This document shows positions 58,584 through 64,000 of a DNA stretch of 64,000 nucleotides, in pieces (positions within the stretch are counted from its first letter, which is position 1; the number at the start of each line of letters is the position of its first letter). The position numbers and the translations under genes were made by a program. Location: positions 434,001 to 498,000 of the forward strand of contig NC_018748.1 in assembly GCF_000263195.1 (NCBI RefSeq), given 5' to 3'. Origin of the DNA: Emticicia oligotrophica DSM 17448 (lineage in GTDB: Bacteria > Bacteroidota > Bacteroidia > Cytophagales > Spirosomataceae). The notes beneath the pieces were generated by a model. That model was given only the letters and a program-made list of their open reading frames with translations, did not search any database and had not been told where the DNA came from.

Positions 58584-59486
58584 ATGTTTTCATTCAAATT
58601 CAAAATAATCTGTGCATTTACTGCCATTTATTTGGTTTGGGGCTCAACGTATCTGTTTGTCAAGATTTCACTCCATTCGTTTCCACCATTTATGCTCTCT
58701 ACCCTACGATTTTTTATTGGTGGTGGGGCATTATTGATTTATACATTAGCCATAAAAGATACCTTACCGAAGTCGAAAGAGTTAATCAGGCAAGCCATTT
58801 TGGGTTGTGTTACTTTCATTGGCGGCATCATGTCGGTTGTTTGGGCTCAACAACATTTATCATCAAGCTTAGCTTCTACCATTATCACCACACCTTTTTG
58901 GTTTGTGGTATTAGACAGTAAACAATGGCGATATTACTTCTCCAATTTCCACATCCTTATTGGCTTACTGTTGGGCTTAGTGGGTGTGAGCCTCTTGATG
59001 ATACTAAAAACCAATACTCACATTAGCGGCCCAATTTCTATGCAGTTGATTAGTATTTTGGTCATCATTGCCGGAAGTTTTCTTTGGGTTTTAGGCTCGC
59101 TTTATCTTAGAAATAATCCGAGTTCGACTTCGGTTTACGCCAATACTACGGTACAATTATTCGCAGCAGGAATTTGTTGTTTGTTTATTAGCCTCTTCAA
59201 TGGGGAAATGAATCATTTCAATCTATCACAAACTCGACTTGATGGCTGGTTATCAGTTACTTACTTAGCTATTTTTAGTAATACCCTTACATTTTTGGCT
59301 TTTGTTTGGCTAATCAAAATTAAACCTCCAGCCATTGTTAGCACATACTCCTACGTCAATCCAATGGTAGCTACGCTTTTGGGTTGGAGTTTAGGAAACG
59401 AACACATTACGTTGGTGCAAATTTTAGCCCTTAGCCTGATACTTTCGGGTGTATTATTTGTGAATTTAGGAAGAAATAAAGTTTAA
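58584..59486 (+). CDS. EamA/DMT family exporter
   Basis: A 300-residue inner-membrane protein with ten predicted helices in two EamA repeats. AIYLVWGSTYLFVKISLHSFPPFMLSTLRFFIGG opens the first repeat and SNTLTFLAFVWLIKIKPPAIVSTYSYVNPMVATLLGWSLGNEH lies in the second. Members export amino acids, purines or other metabolites; substrate unknown. First gene of an operon with a GNAT enzyme (5 bp later) and a flavoprotein. Probably controlled by the divergent MocR regulator. Confidence 0.93.
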   Translation: MFSFKFKIICAFTAIYLVWGSTYLFVKISLHSFPPFMLSTLRFFIGGGALLIYTLAIKDTLPKSKELIRQAILGCVTFIGGIMSVVWAQQHLSSSLASTIITTPFWFVVLDSKQWRYYFSNFHILIGLLLGLVGVSLLMILKTNTHISGPISMQLISILVIIAGSFLWVLGSLYLRNNPSSTSVYANTTVQLFAAGICCLFISLFNGEMNHFNLSQTRLDGWLSVTYLAIFSNTLTFLAFVWLIKIKPPAIVSTYSYVNPMVATLLGWSLGNEHITLVQILALSLILSGVLFVNLGRNKV

Positions 59487-59490
59487 AGAT

Positions 59491-59910
59491 ATGGAAATCC
59501 AAACCGCTCAAACCAAAGAAGATTTTTTGAAATGTTTTGAGGTGATGCAAGCCCTGCGTCCACACCTTACACCCGAATTGCTTTTGGAATTATTACCCCA
59601 AATGCAAAAAGAAAACTACACCTTAATTTTTATCAAAGAAAATGGCAAGGCTATTTCTGCTTGTGGTTTTAGGTATTTAACTAGCTTATTTGATGGCCGA
59701 TATATCTACATCGACGACCTGTCTACCTTACCAGAAGCTCGTGGAAAAGGCCACGCAGGAGCGTTGTTTGATTATGTAGTAGAAAAGGCAAAAGCCGAAA
59801 ACCTTTCAGCTGTTCATCTCGATTCTGGGCATCACCGTTACGATGCTCACCGTTTATATTTAAACAAAAAAATGAAGATTGTCTATCATCATTTTAGACT
59901 TGAATTATAA
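59491..59910 (+). CDS. GNAT family N-acetyltransferase
   Basis: A 139-residue single-domain acetyltransferase. The acetyl-CoA loop is LSTLPEARGKGHAGALFDYVVEKA, and the C-terminal part has HLDSGHHRYDAHRLYLNKKMKI. It starts 4 bp after the EamA stop, so it is translated from the same mRNA. It may acetylate a compound handled by the exporter, which would fit a detoxification role; that is inference. Confidence 0.9.
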   Translation: MEIQTAQTKEDFLKCFEVMQALRPHLTPELLLELLPQMQKENYTLIFIKENGKAISACGFRYLTSLFDGRYIYIDDLSTLPEARGKGHAGALFDYVVEKAKAENLSAVHLDSGHHRYDAHRLYLNKKMKIVYHHFRLEL

Positions 59911-59928
59911 AAACACCTACACAAAATT

Positions 59929-60558
59929 ATGATAAAGCAAACTCCTCGCACGGTCACGAGCCGCATGCCCAAACGTACGCAGTATGATGAAACATTGATT
60001 TATTCAATTTTAGATGAAGCCTTGTTTTGCACCATTAGTTATTCGATTGATAATCAACCATTTTCAATTCCTACCGCCTTTGTTCGTAAAGGTGATAAAC
60101 TCTACATTCATGGGTCAGTAGGAAGTCATTTTTTGAGAGGAATTGAATCGGGCATACCTGTTTGTATTTCGGTGATGCTTACCGATGCCTTGGTTGTGGC
60201 CAAATCGGCGTTTCATCATTCGGTCAATTATAGGTCAGTGATTATTTTCTCAAATGCAGAAAGAATTGATGATTACGAAATAAAATATCAATTCTTCAAG
60301 GAATTAACCGAAAAAATTGTTCCGAATAGTTGGGAATATTTACGGCCAATGAAACCTTCCGAAGTAAACAAAACTATGCTTCTGGTTTTTGATATTTCGG
60401 AAGCATCAGCACGACAACGCACAGGGATGCCCAATGATGACGAAGAAGACAAAAGCCTGCCAATATGGTCAGGACTTATTCCGATTCCACCCAATAGACT
60501 CACACCAATTGCTGATGAAAATAGTGTTGGAATTCCGTTACCCAAGCATTTGAGCTGA
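59929..60558 (+). CDS. Pyridoxamine 5'-phosphate oxidase-like FMN-binding protein
   Basis: A 209-residue split-barrel flavoprotein. RMPKRTQYDETLIYSILDEALFCTISYSIDNQPFSIPTAFVRKGDKLYIHGS is the FMN-binding barrel, followed by SVNYRSVIIFSNAERI. The C-terminal GMPNDDEEDKSLPIWSGLIPI is shared by the subgroup often found next to MocR regulators. The substrate is unknown. Third gene of the EamA operon, 18 bp after the GNAT stop. Confidence 0.9.
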   Translation: MIKQTPRTVTSRMPKRTQYDETLIYSILDEALFCTISYSIDNQPFSIPTAFVRKGDKLYIHGSVGSHFLRGIESGIPVCISVMLTDALVVAKSAFHHSVNYRSVIIFSNAERIDDYEIKYQFFKELTEKIVPNSWEYLRPMKPSEVNKTMLLVFDISEASARQRTGMPNDDEEDKSLPIWSGLIPIPPNRLTPIADENSVGIPLPKHLS

Positions 60559-60596
60559 TTTTCACGTCATAAACATAACCATTCATCATTAATTTT

Positions 60597-60628
60597 AATA
60601 CTGTCATCAAAAAAATGACAGTATTTTT
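60597..60628 (+). terminator. Terminator of the EamA-GNAT-flavoprotein operon
   Basis: Perfect 11-bp arms aatactgtcat (60597-60607) and atgacagtatt (60615-60625) around a 7-nt loop, then a T-run to 60628. Confidence 0.85.
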
Positions 60629-60650
60629 AATTTTTAAATACCTCGTATTA

Positions 60651-60680
60651 CAAAGTATATAAAATTTTATAATACCTTTG
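60651..60680 (+). promoter_or_regulatory. PadR operator/promoter, near-leaderless start
   Basis: A 12-bp perfect A/T palindrome (60659-60670) is flanked by gtat on the left and atac on the right with a one-base offset, and by outer caaa/tttg. The right end contains TACCTTTG (60673-60680), a -7 match ending 4 nt before the PadR ATG. The overlap suggests autorepression by PadR. Confidence 0.55.
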
Positions 60681-60684
60681 CATC

Positions 60685-61014
60685 ATGAAAAACGAATTCT
60701 TAAAAAACTGGGATACGCAACTCAAAAAAGGACTCCTACCCTTTTATGTTTTGCAAGCACTTAATCAGAAGGAATGCTATGGCTATGAGCTTATTCAAAC
60801 GCTCAAAGACACTTTGGGCATTGAAGTAACCGAAAGCACAATTTACCCATTATTGATTCGACTAATGAAAGATAATTTATTGATACACAAGTGGATAGAA
60901 CAACAATCGGGAATTCCTAGAAAGTATTATTTCATTACTGAAGAGGGTAAAAACAATGTAGCAGAAATGCAAAAAAGTCTTGTAGAAATTATTGAAAAAA
61001 TACAAAAACAATGA
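60685..61014 (+). CDS. PadR family transcriptional regulator
   Basis: A 109-residue winged-helix repressor. LLPFYVLQALNQKECYGYELIQTLKDTLGIEVTESTIYPLLIRLMKDNLL carries the PadR hallmarks (YGYEL and STIYPLL), then RKYYFITEEGK. Its stop overlaps the start of the next gene by 4 bp (ATGA). PadR genes coupled to HAAS-domain genes are common and usually regulate their own operon; a palindrome over the promoter supports this. Confidence 0.95.
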   Translation: MKNEFLKNWDTQLKKGLLPFYVLQALNQKECYGYELIQTLKDTLGIEVTESTIYPLLIRLMKDNLLIHKWIEQQSGIPRKYYFITEEGKNNVAEMQKSLVEIIEKIQKQ

Positions 61015-61589
61015 AATTAATCGAATTTAAAAATACAAATGCACAGAGAATTTACACCGATTACATCAACAGAAGTAAACGAGTTACTAAAATTCTTTCT
61101 AACGAAGACCAAGAAGATTGCTTAATGGAGCTGAATAGTTATATCTATGAGTATATCCAAAACCACCAAAACGAAGATGAAACCACAGCCTTACTCAACA
61201 TTATAGAGCGATTAGGTTCGCCCGAAATTACTCTAAAAGAAGTAGTTGCTGCAAAAAAAATCGACCAAGCTGTTAGGACTTTCAATCTAAAACACCTGAT
61301 TCAAGCACTTTTCCTAAACCTTCGTAATGGATTAGTATATATCGTCTTATTCATTTTAACAATTATGCTAGCTTCGTTTCCAATTCTAATTGTATTGGAA
61401 CTTTTACATCCAATTGAAACTGGATTATTTATAGGAAAAAGAAAATTCTTTTTCGGAATTGCTAATCCAAATGCTGGATTTTATGAAGTGCTTGGCAATA
61501 CCTTTATTCCGGTTGTTATCCTACTAGGAGTTGCCTTCTACTTCCTTATTATATTCTTATTAAAACTTGTTAAAAATAAAAAATCATGA
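61011..61589 (+). CDS. HAAS (DUF1700-like) domain membrane protein
   Basis: A 192-residue protein. The N-terminal helical HAAS-type domain (about 1-85) has EDQEDCLMELNSYIYEYIQN and ALLNIIERLGSPEITLKEVV. Two transmembrane segments follow (LVYIVLFILTIMLASFPILIVLELL and FIPVVILLGVAFYFLIIFLLKL). HAAS domains are thought to sense or relay signals beside PadR regulators. It overlaps both the PadR gene and the hydrolase gene by 4 bp, so the three are tightly coupled. Confidence 0.85.
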   Translation: MKLIEFKNTNAQRIYTDYINRSKRVTKILSNEDQEDCLMELNSYIYEYIQNHQNEDETTALLNIIERLGSPEITLKEVVAAKKIDQAVRTFNLKHLIQALFLNLRNGLVYIVLFILTIMLASFPILIVLELLHPIETGLFIGKRKFFFGIANPNAGFYEVLGNTFIPVVILLGVAFYFLIIFLLKLVKNKKS

Positions 61590-62983
61590 AAAAGCTACTA
61601 TTAATATTGTTTGCAATCTCTTTCATCGGGAAAAAAGGTTTAGCACAAGATATCACTGGCTCTTGGAATGGTACGTTGAAAGTAGGTACAGTTCAGCTAA
61701 GGCTAGTTGTGAATATTTCAAAAACGGGAAATGCTTATAATTCTACTTTAGATAGCCCTGATCAAGGGGCAAAGGGAATTGCGGTTACGAAAACTACTTT
61801 CGAAAATGCAAAACTAAAATTTGAAATACCAGTGGCTCAAATTGAATACGTTGGCGATTTCAAAAACGATAAATTTTTCGGTACTTTTAAACAAAGTGGG
61901 AAAGAATTTCCTTTGGAATTGAGTAAAGGCGGCATTTCAGTGGCGGCGGTAAAACGGCCACAAGAACCCCAAAAACCATTCCCATATTACTCAGAAGAAA
62001 TTACTTTTGAAAACCCAAAAGCTCAAATTACATTGGCTGGTACACTTACACTACCCCAAAAAGAGGGTGTTTTTCCCGCCGTTATTCTAATTTCAGGAAG
62101 TGGCCCACAAAATCGTGATGAAGAGTTACTTGGTCATAAGCCGTTTTTAGTAATTTCTGATTATTTAACTCGCCATGGCATTGCAGTTTTACGCTTCGAT
62201 GATCGTGGAGTTGGGCAATCGAAAGGAGTTTTCAAAACTGCCACTTCAGCAGACCACGCTAGCGATGTAGCCAGTGCAGTGGCTTATTTGAAAACTCGTA
62301 AGGAAATCAACCAAATTGGACTCATGGGCCATAGCGAGGGAGGTTTGATTGCACCGATGGTTGCAGCCAATAATAATCAAGTATCATTTATTGTGCTTTT
62401 GGCGGGAACAGGCATTAGTGGAGATAAACTCTTATTGATGCAACAAGAACTAATTTCAAGAGCCAATGGTGTGAGTGAACCAGAAATTGCTTTATCGAAG
62501 AAAATCAACGAAGGGGCTTTTAAAATAATTGTACAATCGAATGATGATGAACAATTGAAAAAGGATCTAGCAACCTACATAGGCAAGATGGTTAACGAAA
62601 ATCCTGAAATTAATCCTAAAGGAGTAAAAGAAGAGGATTTTATTGCACAACAAGTAAAAAGTGCCATGAGTCCGTGGCCATGGATGCAGTATTTCTTAAA
62701 ATATGACCCTGTCGAAAACTTAAAGTTAGTAAAATGTCCAATTTTGGCAGTTAATGGCGAAAAAGACTTGCAAGTGCCTGCTAAAGAAAACCTTTCAGCA
62801 ATTGAAAATATTGTCAAAAAAGCTGGGAACAAAGATGTAACAACAAAAGCTTACCCCAATTTAAATCATTTATTTCAAGAATGTAAAACGGGTAGTCCAG
62901 CCGAATATTCCACTATTGAGCAAACATTTTCGCCGCTCGTAATGGAGGATTTTACAAAATGGATAAAAATAAAGACTAAGTGA
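61586..62983 (+). CDS. Exported alpha/beta hydrolase
   Basis: A 465-residue secreted hydrolase with signal peptide ending near GLAQ (residue 21). Residues about 22-115 form a beta-rich lipocalin-like domain (DITGSWNGTLKVGTVQLRLVV). The catalytic domain has VILISGSGPQNRDEE, the nucleophile Ser250 in LMGHSEGGLIAPM, the acid Asp in AVNGEKDLQVP and the His in YPNLNHLFQ. Similar enzymes are acyl-ester or amide hydrolases. It is the last gene of the PadR-HAAS operon, so its expression follows the PadR ligand. Confidence 0.92.
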   Translation: MKKLLLILFAISFIGKKGLAQDITGSWNGTLKVGTVQLRLVVNISKTGNAYNSTLDSPDQGAKGIAVTKTTFENAKLKFEIPVAQIEYVGDFKNDKFFGTFKQSGKEFPLELSKGGISVAAVKRPQEPQKPFPYYSEEITFENPKAQITLAGTLTLPQKEGVFPAVILISGSGPQNRDEELLGHKPFLVISDYLTRHGIAVLRFDDRGVGQSKGVFKTATSADHASDVASAVAYLKTRKEINQIGLMGHSEGGLIAPMVAANNNQVSFIVLLAGTGISGDKLLLMQQELISRANGVSEPEIALSKKINEGAFKIIVQSNDDEQLKKDLATYIGKMVNENPEINPKGVKEEDFIAQQVKSAMSPWPWMQYFLKYDPVENLKLVKCPILAVNGEKDLQVPAKENLSAIENIVKKAGNKDVTTKAYPNLNHLFQECKTGSPAEYSTIEQTFSPLVMEDFTKWIKIKTK

Positions 62984-62989
62984 GTTAAT

Positions 62990-63034
62990 TTGTTTCTGCC
63001 AACCCCTAAGTCTGGGGTTAGCAGAAACAATTTT
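62990..63034 (+). terminator. Terminator of the PadR-HAAS-hydrolase operon
   Basis: Long hairpin: arms 62990-63006 and 63014-63030 pair except one mismatch, 7-nt loop, followed by tttt (63031-63034). Confidence 0.8.
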
Positions 63035-63146
63035 CTTGGTGATTACAGCCTTGAATTTTAATCTAATTTAAAATGCTTTTACGCATTTTTATCAAATTCT
63101 TAGGGGATTTGTTCCTAAAGGAAGTCTGTCACTTTATGGCAAATAA

Positions 63147-63683
63147 CTATTTTTTAGTATAAGTTTCATTGATTGTAAGTTCTGAATAAGTCCCTCTAAT
63201 GAATGTTTTTACTAACTCTAAGGCATCTATGTCTGATTTACTGGTTAATGATTTTTTAACAGAATCAAGAAAAGTAATCATTGAAGTAAGATTGGTGGTA
63301 AGTTTTAAAGACGTTCCTGTTAAGGCTAAATCATAACTAATGTCAACCTTAGAATCTGCATAATCATCGAATGTGAGTTCTAATTTATTATTTGATAGCG
63401 TATAAGTTCCGTTATACGTGTCGCCGTAATTATCTAATAATGAAAACTTACCTCCATCATTAAAGGTATAACTTTTTGCTTCAAAAAAATTAAAATTTGA
63501 TAACTCATCTTTTGTTAAAGGTTTAGTTGTTGTTTCCCCCATTTTTTTACCCGTACCATCTGTGCTTGTAATTGTCCAAGTACCTACAATATCCACAGGT
63601 TTAACATCTTCATTTTTGGAACAAGAAGCAGTAAATAGACCAATAAAAATAATAAGAGCATAAGTTTTAAATGTAGATTTCAT
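63147..63683 (-). CDS. Lipocalin-like domain lipoprotein
   Basis: A 178-residue lipoprotein with lipobox LFTASC (Cys21). The mature part has the lipocalin-like opening VDIVGTWTITSTDG and short beta-strand motifs (SYTFNDGGKFSLLDNYGDTYNGTYTLSNNKLELTFDD), as in Bacteroidota DUF4923 or lipocalin-like families. The C-terminal half is helical and less typical. Function unknown. It is convergent with the hydrolase operon. Upstream, 63684-63903 holds no gene I can support. Confidence 0.75.
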   Translation of the reverse strand: MKSTFKTYALIIFIGLFTASCSKNEDVKPVDIVGTWTITSTDGTGKKMGETTTKPLTKDELSNFNFFEAKSYTFNDGGKFSLLDNYGDTYNGTYTLSNNKLELTFDDYADSKVDISYDLALTGTSLKLTTNLTSMITFLDSVKKSLTSKSDIDALELVKTFIRGTYSELTINETYTKK

Positions 63684-63903
63684 TTGTTTGATTGTGTTTA
63701 TATAAAAAAAAATTAAATTCTAATATTTACTTTTTCATGAAAGAGGTATTCTTTCTGTTTAAAAATTCAAAATCTTTGAAGTGGGAGAAACTTGTGGCTA
63801 AACCATAAAAGCCTCATAAAATGCCCATTGAAGCAACACTTGCAGAGATTAAAAGTCCGTGTATATCGCTTGTGTATGCGAGAGAGATTGAAATGTAGAG
63901 GCA

Positions 63904-64000
63904 TTATCTCAGAACACCACCAGAATCTCCTGTACCCAAAGTATATGGAGGTTCTAATGGAACATAATCTATTTTATTCAATATCACTTCGTTTAATCCA
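63904..64000 (-). CDS. C-terminal tail of an unidentified gene running off the right edge
   Basis: On the minus strand a frame is open from the right edge for 31 codons to a TAA at 63904-63906. It reads GLNEVILNKIDYVPLEPPYT, then LGTGDSGGVLR. GDSGG recalls the trypsin-family Ser motif, but in a complete trypsin domain more sequence would follow it, so this could be chance or a truncated gene. Too short to assign. Confidence 0.3.
   Translation of the reverse strand, partial: GLNEVILNKIDYVPLEPPYTLGTGDSGGVLR

Noticed and set aside
58556-58921. A 121-codon plus-strand frame overlapping the EamA gene
   Set aside because: Out of frame with the strongly supported exporter; no recognisable domain.
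1-64000. CRISPR arrays, tRNA, rRNA and prophage genes
   Set aside because: I found no regularly spaced repeats, no cloverleaf-like segments in the short gaps and no phage structural genes. A covariance-model search would be needed to rule out small RNAs.

Overview
The window looks like a chromosomal piece of a Bacteroidota bacterium, probably of the order Cytophagales. Reasons: AT-rich DNA, a SusC/SusD pair, a lipoprotein-type TamA (TamL) next to TamB, DUF4835, an Rpb6-like RpoZ, almost no purine-rich Shine-Dalgarno sequences, and several matches to the Bacteroidota -7 promoter element TAnnTTTG. I see no rRNA, tRNA, CRISPR array or prophage. There is one insertion sequence.

Layout. 1-12.7 kb: the 3' part of an aldo/keto reductase, then an envelope/housekeeping block. 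It holds DUF4835 and coaBC (minus), tamB-tamL (plus, overlapping by 4 bp), rpoZ and bamD (minus), and a transglutaminase-like protein. 12.9-15.2 kb: polyphosphate kinase. 15.2-28.6 kb: the most unusual region. On the minus strand lie susC-susD, then a secreted vanadium-haloperoxidase/PAP2-type enzyme, a CRTAC1/FG-GAP-ASPIC protein and a LacI-type regulator. A very large FG-GAP/ASPIC lipoprotein diverges from susC. Two mirrored composite operator-like elements bracket that lipoprotein gene, each with a 15-bp site and a palindrome whose centres are 42 bp apart. 28.8-31.7 kb: galactokinase and glycerol-3-phosphate dehydrogenase. 32.4-33.3 kb: an intact IS5-family element with inverted repeats and a TAA target duplication.

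33.4-41.7 kb: a long minus-strand housekeeping stretch. It has FadJ-type beta-oxidation, a nucleotidyltransferase-like protein, an S66 peptidase, a Kir potassium channel, DUF721, a YbbR-like protein, YajC, a DUF1573 protein, a YtxH protein and NusB. 41.8-45.1 kb: two tandem S41-type peptidases and a small basic protein. 45.2-49.4 kb: a GH51 arabinofuranosidase, methylglyoxal synthase and SSS symporter set. 49.7-56.6 kb: a DUF5916 protein, a SWIM/SNF2 helicase, an OmpA-family protein and a GNAT enzyme. 56.6-60.6 kb: a DUF202 gene between two copies of one terminator hairpin, then a MocR regulator diverging from an EamA-GNAT-flavoprotein operon. 60.7-63.0 kb: a PadR-HAAS-alpha/beta hydrolase operon. 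The window ends with a lipocalin-like lipoprotein and the tail of an unidentified gene.

How it fits together. The 15-28.6 kb block reads as one regulated uptake/processing module. SusCD would bind and import an unknown ligand, the haloperoxidase/PAP2 enzyme and the calcium-binding FG-GAP proteins would act outside the cytoplasm, and the LacI protein would sense a product and act on the mirrored operators. This is inference: no substrate can be read from the sequence.
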